Shown: piece after piece, positions 22,601 through 36,530 of the stretch
Layout: every line of letters starts with the position of its first letter
Numbering within the stretch: position 1 is the first letter of the stretch
Assembly (NCBI GenBank): GCA_030562195.1
Contig: CM060203.1
Location: forward strand, 10,306,208 to 10,370,207
Source of the DNA: Nipponacmea schrenckii
Lineage: Eukaryota > Mollusca > Gastropoda > Lottiidae
DNA: 64,000 nt
Direction of reading: 5' to 3'
Notes under the pieces: generated by a model
What the model saw: the letters and a program-made list of their open reading frames with translations, nothing else
Databases searched by the model: none
Told to the model about the DNA's origin: nothing
Translations under genes and position numbers: made by a program

Positions 22601-24019
22601 AGTTACTCGCTCTCCTTCGTTCTTTTAAACTCATAATTCTTGTTGATTGGTAATAGAATGGTAGTCGTAGGTTGTGTAAGGTTATCTGATAACTGTTTGG
22701 AAACTGGGAGACTTGAAAGGAGAGTAAAGCACTCCTGTGTTATAGCGGTCAGGCTTATCTACATACGAATATCAAATTGTGGAACGAAAAATGTGAGCAA
22801 CCATTTTATCTTTTGATGAATGTACAATGAAGTGCTGAAAAGTGGTCTACTTCTACTGCATATACGGGTTTTAAAACGCTCTCTTTTCCAGCTCTTAATC
22901 ACACCTTTAATACATTTAGCATTGATGTTTTGAATGGCAGAGAACTAAACTTGTTGTAACTGATTCAGCATCAATTCATTATTGCCCACTGTAAACAATA
23001 ATACGCTATTTACGAAAGCTAAACACGTTTACAATTCGAAGTTCGATTTATTCATGTTATTTAAACATGGAGACAGAGTGTTTAAGACCTGCCAGTTTTA
23101 AAACCTTTTATGAAAAATAATGTCTGCCCGATTTTTTTTTTTCTTTCATTTAAATTGAAATTTCTGCAAATTAAATGACAATGTTCTTTGCGCTAAAAAA
23201 AGACCCTTCCTACAAAGGCGGCTCCATCTGATTTTTTTATTACCATACTGAGAAAAATCCCTTTTCACGTGGGTAGCCAAAAAATGTAGCTAGGCGCATG
23301 ATCGTGATTGACTACAGTGGACATTTGATATATGACACTTATACTGAGCTCATTATTTTTTGACAATAACTCAAGACAAATTATGAAACCGTCGAATAAA
23401 ACAGCGTTGAAAGATTATACGAGGTGAACACAGCTGGTACCGTCCCCTATAACTAATCAGACTTCAGAAACATGAAGTCCGAAATTTGAGAAGATTAATA
23501 CCTTTCTCCGATATATTGTTTGGTCTCGATACTCTTGGAACCTACTTATTAGTAGTTTGAAACTTTTGTAACACCAAGATAATATATGACTTCAAATCTA
23601 TTAGCAGCTTGCTATATACCAGTGCATCTCAATGCATGCAATTTAGAGCAGCAATCGTGTACTTTGTCTTCCTGTTTGTTGTATATAAAATATAGAATAT
23701 ATACTGAGCGACCAAATACGATAAACTAACATCTATAATACCACTCAGAATATCCAGTTATGTATGAATCCATAGATTTCATTTTATACGCCAAATCGAC
23801 AACAAACACAATATTGACAATAATGAGATAAGAAAACTTTTCCGGGTGAATTAAAGCAAAATCTTAAGTGTAATTATCCTAATTTAATGTATCTAATTCA
23901 TTGATTAAAATACATTTTACATTTACAGTGTAAACTTGAAAATGGAACTGTAGGAAATATATATCAAATTTGTAACTAACAAACTGATAAATAATTTTAC
24001 AAACAATTTATTTACAATC
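19666..24019. other. CPVL 3' flank and gene-free DNA
   Basis: AT-rich sequence with no exon I can support. A 47-codon ORF starts ATGGCGCCTAGTAAAAG at 21264 in a slightly GC-richer setting. An 82-codon ORF at 21974-22222 has a hydrophobic start and four cysteines. Neither resembles a known family and both may be chance. Confidence 0.5.
20915..20920 (+). terminator. nearest AATAAA downstream of CPVL
   Basis: No canonical AATAAA appears in the first 1.2 kb after the stop at 19665. The closest is here, with ATTAAA at 20894-20899. A variant signal nearer the stop is equally plausible. Confidence 0.2.
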
Positions 24020-24790
24020 TATTATAATACAATATTATAACTTCCTCTTTACTAGATTGTCGGTTAATGATAGACTCCATTGTCTGTAAAAAATAAAATA
24101 GAATGATTTGACCTCACACAAATCACCCCATAATTGTAAGGCAATGGGAATAGGGTACAAATCTAAAATGGTTATGTTTCTGTGTCTTATACCTCCTGTG
24201 AACTCTCCATACAACCATTTATCGTCATAGATTACACCAAAACTTATTGAAGATGCATCTGAACTTCTCATTAATGAAAAATATGTATCCATCGTAGACC
24301 ACGATAAATCGAAGCCATAATCTTAAATCGGCTTTTGCTTCTTTAGTCATTCTTATGTAGTGAAACGATTTTTAAATACCAATGGTGAGGTTAATAAGCC
24401 GACGAGGGAAAGGCCGACCACGAATGATGACGCAGGAAGAAAAAATCAGCAGGCTAATGAGGGACTGTAACCCCTTTAAAGCACATTTCGACCTACCTCT
24501 GAAATCTTTCAGAAGAGATTTTATACAAATTTCCTTGTCTAAAATTAACGAAGCTGTTTAATTGACCGAATTTAGTTCAATACCAAGAAAGGACATAAAT
24601 TTATCGCGTACTATAGGGCTTCTAACATCCCCCATCGGAACCCCAGCAGCTCATGATCAGACTTGTATACAGGCATAATTCGGGCCAGATAAGTACCGGA
24701 TTCACACAATTTGATGAGTTTCAAGTCCAGAATACGAGACTGGCATTTTGGAAGGGATACGACCATTTACAAGTGAATTCAAATATTCAG
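24020..24790 (-). mobile_element. degenerate DIRS-like (tyrosine recombinase) retroelement fragment
   Basis: Read on the minus strand, the order is a gag-like open stretch (24650-24790, LPKCQSRILDLKLIKLCES), the reverse transcriptase tail (FLGIEL near 24590; LQSLISLL near 24467; GRPFPRRLINLT), the connection (TKEAKADLRLWL near 24347) and RNase H (WLYGEF, then DLYPIPIALQLWG near 24150, then ESIINRQSSKEEV near 24050). These match the pattern of DIRS/Ngaro-type elements. There are two in-frame stops and at least two frameshifts. The catalytic part of the reverse transcriptase is missing, and no recombinase is visible. It is a dead fragment. Confidence 0.75.
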
Positions 24791-27700
24791 GATAATACAG
24801 ATGATAAGTGAGACTAAATTGACCCTCAGTCATTTAAAGTTGGGTCCCCTCATTGATTAGAGCCAAAGTAAGCTTACTAATTGATTAATTGGGGATTCTA
24901 ATGAATAATCCATGTATTCTCAAGTTCAAAAGACCTATGTGGACGCAGAAATGCTTGTGGAATCCATTTGACTCTGATCTGCTTTGAAACGCTAAATTTA
25001 GACTCCATGTTTGTTCACGTGACCAAATGACGTCATATGAATGAAGGTTTGTAAGAATTGATTTTGTATTTTATTATCAGTGATTTAAAACTTATTTAAA
25101 TTGATTCATACTGTTTTTACAAAGTGATATTTAAACGTTTTATAAACGAGATAATAAATGGAATACCAAAATGCCATTGTTGTTGTGGAAAATATTAAAG
25201 AATGTGGGCAAGTACGCAGGCGTGCATACTTAACAACCACAGCGTCCGGTTATGTACCGAATTAAAAGACTGGATGATCCAAACAAAAGATCAACGACAT
25301 TTGAACGAAATTTGAGACTTGACGTACATACCTATGGTAGTACCCTACCGAGGGAAATCCCGTCATAATTAGCTTAATTACGAGTTAATTAAGGACTTGT
25401 GGGACTATCTGGTATTTTCCCAGTCATAAGAACACCTCTTCTTTCTATTGAAGTCCAATTATGGTATATATTATATATGAAAATAAGGGAACCCTTGTTT
25501 AGGGAAATAATTTTAGCTCCGGTAATGGTAAAAGATTGCAAGGTCCGCATATTGGAACCTTTGCATCCTTTGCAGAATGCTCTTCTATTCAATCTGAAAC
25601 AAAAACGTATGGAACCTCGAAAGGAAGTTTTGTTCGCCTGAAATGAACTATCGTTGCAGTTATTCATTTGTTCATATGGGATTACAAGTGACTTTGTTCA
25701 TAAGGGCCCGTAAGTTACGAATTGGTGCTGTAAGTTCTTGTTGAATTGTAATTTTGAACAATGTTTTACTAGCTTAAAGTATATCAGCAGTTATTAATAT
25801 GATTAATAATAATTGCTGCTGTATTTTTATTGTCATGGTTTGTTATGCTTGAATTCTTCCTGTCATTTTCTAAAGGTTATAATTATTCATTTCAAACCTA
25901 TTCTAAGATATAGCAAATCGTATTTGAAAAGATTATTTCCCTGCTAACCTCCTAATTGGCTTAGTCTTTGCTTTCTTACTAGGTCAATAAGACGCCGTAA
26001 ATAAAATGGAAATCAGCCCTTAAAATTTAATTAAGTTCCAGAATTATGACGTCAAGTGACATAGACTATCAAAACATTTTCTCAATGAGAAGCAAACAAC
26101 GGCCAACTTTCATAATACGCTGATTTCAGCAATCTCACACCAGAGTACTTGATATAAAGTGATGTACAGTGTCAGCTTTCTTAAAAGGGACTTGAAGATT
26201 ACCAAACTGGGAATATGGCAGACAAATGAACTATTTTGTATATACATTTTCGATGATGACGTTCTCTAATGATTCAGAGCTACTCAATTTGTTTTCGTAA
26301 TAATATTTGTGAATACGAAACCAATGCTACTGTACTAATTTCCGCTCTTCATAATATTGAAATAGACAAAAAGCGAAAGAGAAGAGTGGATTTGAGTCAG
26401 AATAATTGAATATTGAAAAATGATAAGAGTTGTTTAATATCCGTCCTGTCATATCTCCGCCATATTGTTTTCCATGAACAAAACTATCATCTCTCTATTT
26501 TTCTATTATAAGTGGGAACTCGAAAGGAATTCGAGGTTTTTGAAGTTTTGAAGTATAACTGTAATCACTACTTGTCAATTGAAAGGCTTTAGATTGCCTC
26601 GTGATTAAATATTATTTTCATAAAAAGGGGTTAACGTCGGAAATAATTTAGACTAATTTTCTTAAAGTAAACCTAGCATTCCGATGAACTTTTCTTGTTT
26701 TCCGTTTTTCGACACATCTGCCTCAATTCCAGGCTCCAAAAGAGTGTAATGAAACAAATGACCCTTTTGATGTGAATATATGATTTAATCGTTACTTTTT
26801 TTTTGTTACAAAGGTGAGCGAGTCTTGGATGCAAGTTAGCAAAAGTCCAGTAGTAAGGTCACCCCGAACTCTTTCACTGTTTACTTGTATAAAACGAGGA
26901 AAATAACGTAAAACACAATACACAATTCTTCAGATATAAGATACATTTTAAAACAAATATTTCATAACGCTGTGAGTTGTTAGTAGTAGATCATCAATGT
27001 CAAACTATATTCAAATGGAGGTAGAAATACATTGCTCAATTAGGTTGGACTGGCATCATGATGTATTTCACTGGTTTTGCACGCCATATTTCATTTGTAC
27101 CAGTGATATATCAAGATGTCAATTGTAGCTTCCCCTATGCTATTGAAATGATCAATCTTTTCGTTGTATTAATTATCCTCTGGGAGGGGAAGTATACAGC
27201 AAGTCGCACCGAATAATTCATATTTCAACTTTTGTAATAATGTATGAGTTTTGTGTTGTTTTGTATGGCCGATAATACTGGACATGACCAGTATGAATGT
27301 CATCATACAATTTAATTGTACATTGACTTGAATGTACATGAAAATACAATTTTCTAAAAGTTTGATTTCCAAACATGTTGAACTATTTAAAAATCGGTGC
27401 GAATCAAAGCTTTTACGGGTATTATTCGTCGCATTAGGTCGAGCACTCGAATAATCACACCGGGTAAAAATTATATTTATTTCATTTCTGTTTGTGAAGT
27501 AACTCTCCATATGACCAATATCTACAGTTGACCCTTCTGACCTTTCATCTCACTTGTAATCCGCGCCAAATTACGACGTATGTGCCTGGGGCTGTGGACG
27601 GATTAGGTTAAGATTGGATTTATTTCCATTTGAAATTCTTTGTATTAGTCTTGATCAGTGTCGAGATTGAAAATACCACGTCAATTTCTTTGGTATTAAT

Positions 27701-28956
27701 ATGTTTTGCCTTTCTTTTGATCATTCATCCCTGACCTTTGGGGTTATTGTTTGTTCCTCAGCAATATACTATGACATAAAAATCTTTCATTTTTAAGGCT
27801 TTAAAACTCATGACTATTCATATTGTAAAATTCCACTATAAGTCGTTCAAGTAGAGAGAAAATTTATTTTTTTTCACATTAAGTTAGCATTATTACATGA
27901 ATTTAATGTCCAGGTTTTGGACTGGTCGTTTACGGAACATCTATTTTAAACCCACACTTTACTTGACTTTAGAATATTTTGCATAATCGTGGGCATTTTA
28001 AATTCTATAAAGTTCGTATCCACGAAGAACACAATCTTTTTTTAGAAGGTAGTATCGTCTTTTTACCTTGGCTGAAGAAAATATTCCAGTCTTTGACTAT
28101 GACTCTTTTTAGCACCTGTATAACGTCTTGTGTCCATCTATCTTTTATTTCATTTACCTGTTTTTAAATAAACAAAAACCCCGTTGGTCCTAATTAAAAG
28201 ATTAATCCTAGAAATCAGATTTTGAAGCTAAACATTTTACACAGAGTTTCTGACACCGTGCTCTTTGTTAGGATCTGGAGTATTTATAAATATACACTCC
28301 TCGGAAATATGCCTTAACACAACTAACATCATATTTTACAGTCATTAGTTTGTTATTAAGTTCGATTCGAATCGTACGCGTAAGTGCTCTTTAAGCAACC
28401 ATTATAATTAAAGAACGAGCAATTTATAAAACGTAATGAATAGTTATTTGGAATACAGTAGTTAACCGAGTACCATAATTAACGTCCGGAGAGAGCGAGA
28501 CAAAAATACATACTTGAAATCGTTTAAGGAATCTAATTCGTTTTGAAGAAACACTACATCAGAAAAGCATCAAATTAAATTGGAAATCAAAAAGAAAGTG
28601 TGAAACAGAAGAGACGTTGAGACATCAATATCTTAAGCTAAAGGATATTGATATTGCGAAGTGTTAAAGCCAGAAAAAGCCTCGAGTTTACGTATCGTGT
28701 CAAACTTAAAGGGTTTAGCTGTCACACATTTTTCTCTTCATCAAAGAAGTTAAAGGATTTGAGAGATTTCTTAAATAAAAGTGAAGAAAATTTCTGTTAA
28801 ATGTTAGTTCAATATTTTCTCTATGAAGATAGCACCCGATTTTAACAATTTTAGCTATACATTTCCGACGGATTCTTTTTTTCAGAAAAAAATCATTGTA
28901 TAAATATGTGTTTCTGTTTTTTGTGGATTTAATAGTGATTTCATTTGATATTGATA
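24791..28956. other. gene-free stretch
   Basis: No exon or repeat I can define. Overlapping 80-92 codon ORFs on both strands at 25389-25667 lie upstream of the DIRS-like fragment and could be more of that element, but no motif supports it. A CACGTGACC/TGACGTCAT pair of bZIP/bHLH-like sites occurs at 25015-25040. Confidence 0.45.
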
Positions 28957-29233
28957 TACAGGGTGTCTTGAAATAAGAACCTTGAGCAATTGTAGATAGT
29001 TGTTGAGGCCATGGTTTATTGAGTTATACGCTAGTTCACTAATTTGTGTCCGGGTCCAGGGTTCAATTTGGCAAATGAATAGATAATACCTTCGATTTTT
29101 TGTTAATCCTGTTTCTCATTGTCAGTGATTCAGGTCGGAAGGACTGATATGGAAACGCGTCTATTCGTTCGATAGTACAATAAACCAAGGCCCCCTTTGT
29201 TGAAGGCTATGCTAGTTCAAGATACCTCGACAG
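28957..29233. mobile_element. small foldback element (MITE-like) with GGTGTCTTGAA ends
   Basis: The left end ATACAGGGTGTCTTGAA pairs with a right end whose reverse complement is CTGTCGAGGTATCTTGAAC. The arms continue inward to GGCCATGGTTTATTG at about 29006 and its inverted partner CAATAAACCAAGGCC at 29181-29196. CAGGGTGTC-type ends are common on animal DNA transposon derivatives. No coding sequence. Confidence 0.55.
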
Positions 29234-32200
29234 TTTGAGAAAACGAGTACTAGTAGTCTAATTTCTCTCGTTGTCCGTCTACAATAGCAGAATGGACGTA
29301 AAACTCCATCTATCCATTACATGTATTTCCATTCCTCTGAGATGAGATAATGCTAATTTTGTGTGAAAATTTCAATACTTGTCTGTTTTTCCTAAACAAG
29401 TTAAAAAGTTTCTTCCTTCCTTTAATAAGAAACAGGGACAAATCTTGTTGATTTTGATAAATAAGGTTTTAACCAAATAGTGCATTTTAGGTTATTGCTG
29501 TAACTAAACAGATCTGGAAAATTAAAGAACAAAATTTATATTAATGAGGCGTTCGGTTATTTTCATGAATTTAAATACAATTTTGCGACGCTAAATGCGT
29601 TATCCAATGTCAGCTAACCCTTTGGAAAGTGATAATTTCTTTGGATCTAAATTGTTTCATGTTGTATCTTATTTGCTTGTTGGTGAACCTTTCAGGCCAG
29701 TTTATTAAAGATTATACTTAGTATTTATTAACGGTAGTTCTGAGAATGACAGTACGAACCTGGTTTGTTCCAAGAATCCTTTAGATGGGTAAGAGTAATA
29801 TAATGGAATCCTAATATAAATATAAGTACTCATGTCGTGGCGTCAAATTTGTTAAATTCAAGTTTACTTTATCAGTATCCATTATCGGCGTCTACAATTT
29901 TTCAAATGAATCTGTTTGACCACTATTGTAGGGTTTTGATAGACACACATCGACAAATAACTCCCAAATGTCATTACTATTGCGTGTTATAATTTCATTT
30001 GAAATTAGATAGTTGACTGTGTAAGGTAAATTTTGTCCGAATAGCGTGTTGAATTCTGTTAAAACATTAATATTTTCCACCGCCTATCACGATTTAAGTA
30101 TTTATCAATAGTGTTTTCCTTAATTATATTTTCCAATCCGTCTGATATATGACGTGTGTATATACCTTTTCATTAAAAAAAACGAGACAGATACTAATAT
30201 ATTCGGAGGTGGTCTCTGATATTTTATTAAAATTGAAATAGAAATAAAACCAGACATCTGTATATTCACTGACAATTTCTCGAGTCAATTTCATCCTTAT
30301 GTGTAATTTGGACATTAAAAAACCACGCGAATGATGTGCAAATTATATTGTCAAGCATACATATATATACTTATTTTATTTTACACTGTATAATTTAATA
30401 TATTAAAATTTTACAAGTATAAGCAAAAGTAAGTAAGCAAAACAATTTAAAATTAGTTCTTAAATTGAAAAAAAAATTGTACCTAAAGATACCTTTGCGT
30501 CTTAAAGCGTTGAGTGTGTAGAGAATCTGGTATGATTATAAGACAAAAGGTCTCAAAGTTGATAAGTTGTCCCTTTCTAAAACGTATTTCCCTCTTATTT
30601 ATTTTGTCTGAGTGTTACTACCACGCGATAACCCAATTTTCATTACTATTGCCTGTTACAACTTGGATCTATTTCATTTAAAATTAGTTGCAAAATAAAC
30701 CTCGTTTATCATTTTGTTTGGGAACGCGAGATCTTCAGTTTGTGATATTGCTGTTGTTTATGTAATGAAACGGGATATATTGGACATTTACTTCATCAGA
30801 AGCGGTCCTCTTATTACCGTTATCCATATGATATCTCAAATTGTTCAGGAAATATCCATGCATGCCGACCTTTCAAGAATTTAAAATGGATATGACAGAA
30901 ATTTATCGAGGATGTCCCCATAATACCAAAAATAAAACAATACAAGCCACGTGGGCTACTCAATGAAAAAAATGATTGAAAGTTGAGGTCGCAGAGGTTC
31001 AAGAGAGTGAGTTTGTGTAGTGCATTTAGTGAATCCCAAAATTTTTACTCATATTTTCACTGCGTATTGTTGTCGGACACCATTAAAATATAACGTCTTA
31101 TTTCATCCAATAAATTAAAGAATCTTAAATCTTCCTTATGGTATTTGGAATATATGAAATGAGTTGCTAGATTTATTATTGAATCCGACAAAGAAGTTCA
31201 TAATGACACACGAGTGAAAGATTCTTTATAGTGCCATCATTTCGGCTATTTTTATTTTTTTACAAATTTCTGGTAAATGTTCTTGGACGTAACAAATAAG
31301 ATGTTGGTAAACATGTTCATGTTATTACTGAATTGAAACTTTTAGTCAAAGTTATGGTATATGCACACCCCCCACCCAGTTGTCAATGTCAATGGATGCC
31401 ATGTTGTTTTCGCTAAATATATGCGAACTTTGCATAGCAATTAAATATTCAGGTCATATTATTTATTTGAACCTGACTGAGGCATGTGCAATTAATATAG
31501 GTCAGACGAATTTAATCAAATGACAAAACACGCAAAAACAGAAAATCCTTCAATATATCCATTTCTGTCGACATTGGCTGCTTATACAATTTTAGACAAC
31601 CCCACATCGGATTAAGATGGTTTTAAGTATGTGCTTCTATGGTATTTGGAATAATGATGTAATTATGTCCTCAGGTGTAATTGGTTATTTCAGGTAAATG
31701 TATATTACTGAAATCGATGCCAAGTCCAGAAAACGTCTTTAGAGTCGCCTAAAAGAAGATGGCCAATTTATTGTGGATTCAACAGAACTATTATTTCAGT
31801 GTTGATTGTTTAGTATCTATAAAAATATGTAAAAATATGTAAAATATCGCAAACCTTTGACTGTTCAAATGATAGCAATAAATCTTGACCTGAATTTCAA
31901 CTATTTCCACAATTTTAATGTCTATAATATCGATTGCCAAAACGTCAAGGTCTTTCATTTTCATTCATCCCATTAAATGCCACTGTGATAGAACATTGTT
32001 AAAAAGACCAAAAGTAGTCATCTAAAATAAATAAGTGACTGACCACAATTTACCGCCAATTACTGATCAGAAGGCTGAATTTCATGTATTTAACATCATA
32101 TCTGGCTAGATAATTGTGTGGAGGAAATTGCCTTGAAATGACGACAGCATCAACAATAAAATTCGATATTTGTTTGGTCCGGAAAAATGTCTCGTCGCTT

Positions 32201-33513
32201 TGATCAAAGTTTACAAAGGATTTCTATTTGTATAACGTAGATGGAACTCTCTATTTCCGATATGATTGGAACCATCTGAAATTGATGAGAAATTTGAGCC
32301 ATTTCTGATCTTTATTTACCATAGAGTCAATCGCCAAAACAACCTGAAAATATTAAAAAGTACTTGTTCAAGAAGGAGTAGGTTTTAATAAGATCTATCA
32401 GTCTTCCATGGTGTAATAAAACAATTCATATCGATTAGAATTAACAATTACTAACTGTATTTGCGCGAAGTTTCAACCAGCTTTCTCTGGCCTTTACCCA
32501 GCAATGAATAATATTATAAAGGTTAACAAGAATATATAGGTAAAGACAAAACAACTTTTACAGAAACAGATGATTAAGAATACTAATTTAAGTAATTGAT
32601 AGACAAGGTGATCATAGACACTTGGAATAAATCTGCTGGATCTCTAATGATCTCTAGTGTTTAAAGAGATTAAAAATATATTTTGTAACGGTAAAGTCAT
32701 AGCCTTCCTTCGAAAAGCACATTACTATAAAACGATTGGGTTTCCTTTATAGTATCTTTAACACTATAAAAAATCTAACATATTATTAAGATTATAAAAA
32801 ATAAATTTAAGTGAACGTTCAGAGAACACTTCCTTTTAATTACCGGTTCCGTTAATGGTTGCCAGTGTCAGATTTCAGGAAACGATCTAGACAAAAATAG
32901 ATATGTGATAAATAGATTGTGATAGGTGAAATATTTATTTGTTTATATTTTATACATTTCCATAACGTGTCAAGTATAACACAGAAGAAGTCTTTATGGA
33001 TTACAACAGTGTCAAGTATACAATAAACCTTGAGGCGTCAAATATCTTATTTTATCTTTTGGATTGATTTATATATTAATTTTTTTATATTCTATAATTA
33101 ACAAAGGAATTAGATTTTTAGTTAATAATAAATTTCTGAAAGCGCATTTAATTTTGGCATTCCATTCGCGGAAATCGTTGGTTGTTTGCCGATTCCGATT
33201 TAATTGGAATTAACTTCAATCTACTAATTAAGTCTCCTCTGTATAAGATATTCGACCGAAAACAATTATTTTAAGTAAAATTTGATGGGGTGGCGACTGA
33301 ATCAAGCGACAGAATCTGTAAGACTGTCCAGCTTACACGGAAAAAGAAGCAGTGCATAGGTGATAAATACAGAGTTTAATATGATCTTAATCACAAAAGC
33401 AAGAAATTTCTATATTTAAATAAAAAGTAAAGTTCTGGTGTCAGTACCTCTTGGTGACTCTATTGATCAATACAATAGCGTAATACTCAAGACATCTATG
33501 GAGATATGTAAGG
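29234..33513. other. gene-free stretch with one local duplication
   Basis: AT-rich, no exon found. A short segment is duplicated in the same orientation, 29955-30040 and 30625-30710; both contain TCATTACTATTGC followed by TGTTA and a TTTCATTTRAAATTAG phrase. It may be a dispersed repeat of unknown type. Confidence 0.45.
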
Positions 33514-34011
33514 TTAAAGTGGACCAGGCTTTATTTGTTTCGGACAATCATCCGACATGCTCAAACACATGAAATCTTTTGGTTAGCTAATCAGAAATAG
33601 TCTACAGAGCTTACCTATGAAATTTGAGCCTTCAAATCCATGTGTATCCATAATTATCCGTGTTTGAAAAATCACAATGACTTAAGAAATTACGAACGTC
33701 CCGCCATATTGGAAAACGGTTTGTCTTGACAATCAAAGAGTTATCCTTCCCGTCGTGCAATAGCGGTCATCTATATAAACAGACTACAACGCATTTTTCA
33801 ATTGTAGACTTTGTCAACAGGACACACAATTTTCAGACTGACTGGAGACCAGCCGCGTACAGAACGGAAAAAAATGAAAAGTGAAATTTTTTGTTTGAGG
33901 CATATTTCAAGGTATTTTGCGATTTTCTCAGAGCTTGACTATTTCTGAGGACTGTTTAAATGTAACAAAGGCCCAAAACGACCCCTAAAAATCAAGCCTG
34001 GGCCCCTTTAA
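33514..34011 (-). mobile_element. TTAA-bounded inverted-repeat element, copy 1
   Basis: 498 bp bounded by TTAA at both ends, with a terminal inverted repeat of about 23 bp (GGGCCCAGGCTTGATTT at the better end). It is a full-length relative, in the opposite orientation, of the copy at 49202-49680: shared internal blocks include AGTCTACAGAGCTTACC, GATTTGAAGGCTCAAATTTC (reverse sense) and CAGTCCTCAGAAAT. A TTAA border is typical of piggyBac- and Kolobok-type transposition. There is no ORF, so it is non-autonomous. Confidence 0.75.
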
Positions 34012-36530
34012 GCACAACTTTATTTTTATCCATGTGGTTGTGCTTCTTATGAATATTTTGAAGCATCTAAAATATACCATTGTGTGTATCTAAATGACAA
34101 ATAATTCGCGTTGTTGAAACATGGACATAGATAGTGTATAGAAGGTATAGTGTCCAAAAGCAAAAGATAAAGTAGTAATGGAACTCGCCATTTTTCAAAA
34201 TTAAAGGGGTTATTCCAATATGAATAAAAATAATAAATTGCAGAAGAGTATTCTCTTTTTCTTTCATCGGCTTTAAACGACTATAATTGCTCTGTGGCGA
34301 ATTATGTTCTCCAGTTTGGATGGAATATTTTCTCTAAAAGTTAACGAAGCTCAAGATTATGTCTACCATAAGTTCAAACGTTAATAACACAAATCACGAG
34401 ATGTATATATCTACTAACTTATTTCATTTTCCTTTTCGCGAGCTTTATGTTTCTTTTCTCACATTTGTTTCCCTATTCACTGATTAAAATTTACATGATA
34501 ATAAGACAAACACGATTACTACACAATCTCACGCAAAATATTTGTCTCAAATTCTTTCTTTCGTTCAAAGGTTGGATTAACCCGATGTGTACTTTTCCCA
34601 AGAACAATATGCAGTACATTTCTTTTTGTTAAGTACCTTGAAGATTGACAAAGCATTCAGAAATATATATATAAATTTAAGTATAAATTTGCGTGTCATT
34701 TTGTATCTGTGGATAATAATTGTACCCTTGGATTAAACTAGGTTAGATCGTTTTATAAAATGTCTTTCTGTAGTTCTACATCCTTTCGCATCATTTGTGT
34801 ATTATTACACGTGAAAAATTTAAATAAATACAAACATAATAATTCAATCAGAAGTTAGGACATTAAGAAATGAATGAAATATATACTACAATTACTTTTA
34901 GAAAATGACGTACCAGTGTTTTAGTATACGCTAGTGACGTCAATTATTTTAGAAATTAAAAAAAAAATGTTAGTTTTATTTAATGAAATAACATATTTGA
35001 CATAACATATTTTTTATTCCTCGAATTGAGTTGTTCTGTCATGTAATTTTTAATAATCATATCAATGATATTATGTATAACCGGCATATTTTACTTCCGA
35101 TAGACAAATTATAATTTTTTTCCCCGTGATTTAGGGTACGTAAGCACTTTAAATATATATAATCTTACCCTCATTATATCTGCTTATGACATATCAGAAA
35201 TTGGTGATGCTTATCATTTAGAAAGAGAATTATCATGAATAAAAGGCATTTTAATTTCTCATAATTATAACCAGAAGTGTAAATAGACAAGGGTTAATAT
35301 ATATTTGAAGAGTCTAGACTGATCATAAGTATAGATAAACTTAAAATAGATAATATTTGTTCCCACAGATTGGCCATTCACAGCCTGACTGACAGAAATG
35401 TTTCCAGTCGAAAAGAGCTGAGTTTCCATCAATTCATACTAACATTATCCAGGCGCAATCGACGTTCTGACCGTTATTGATATACCATTCGTTATAAAAG
35501 TCATATTTATATCCAAACATGTGCAGTGTTATTCATTTTACAGTATTTTCTAATGTGGCATTAACACTGTCAGAAAAAACTTTGATCATTGGTTGTTAGG
35601 AGTTGTTTTACACATTTTTTGAAAAACATACTTAGTCATCAACTTAGTAGAAAAAAGTGTCTGTATCTGTACAGCCTTGATAGCCTTGATCAGCCAGGCT
35701 GGAAGGTGGCTAAAAAGAAAAAAAGAGTATACGAAAGCCTTCTGTACCATCGTGCAGTATAATAGCAGTATATTTCCAGTATCACACTGAATCTACTACA
35801 AGTAAAAATTTCATATTGATATAATTTTAAAACTTTATGCTTGAATGATAACGAATTTTTACGAAATGTTGAATTGGGAACCTATTGTTCCCTGAAAATA
35901 GCGAAAACTTTGATCACATAATAACGGTAAGACTTCAGTAAGTATGTACCCTCTAAGGTAATATGGTTGGATTACGGCATTTACCACAAATAGATGGTCG
36001 ACTCACCTGTACTGTGATCTTTGAGGCCAAGAGTTATAAACAAATCTGTAAGAGATATAAACAACCTAGAAAGACATTCTAAATATACCCCAAGGTAAAT
36101 TATTTAATTAGTGAAACTTAACAAAGATAACATCATTAGCCATTCGATTATTGCAAAACAAGATCAAAAAAATCTAAGAAAGATTTAATCTGAATCTTTT
36201 ACCAATAAACAGTGAACGTATTAGTTTATTTTAGAAATTATTTTATGAGGGTATAATTCTTTACAAATAAAAGTTCTGGGATTGCTTCTATCTTGATGCC
36301 AACAAATGGAATGTTAAACATGGTACAATGAGTGGGGACGCTTTTAGTATTAGTGTTCTGGCGTCTAATTCTATTAGTGACTAAACAGCAAATGTATCAG
36401 CAATATTATCTTTAACTAAATGAAGGTTTCAGGTACAGGTCAACACATCATTTCTATATCGAAAATTAATTTCTCAGAGAGCATTATATGCAGCTTATAT
36501 GAAAATTGGCTCACAACGTCTTGGGGTTCA
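34012..36530. other. gene-free stretch
   Basis: AT-rich DNA with no supportable exon, RNA gene or repeat. A tiny tandem AGCCTTGAT duplication followed by the palindrome CAGCCAGGCTGG lies near 35670-35705. Confidence 0.5.

Noticed and set aside
27169..27510. 113-codon minus-strand ORF
   Set aside because: No motif, signal, splice context or family likeness.
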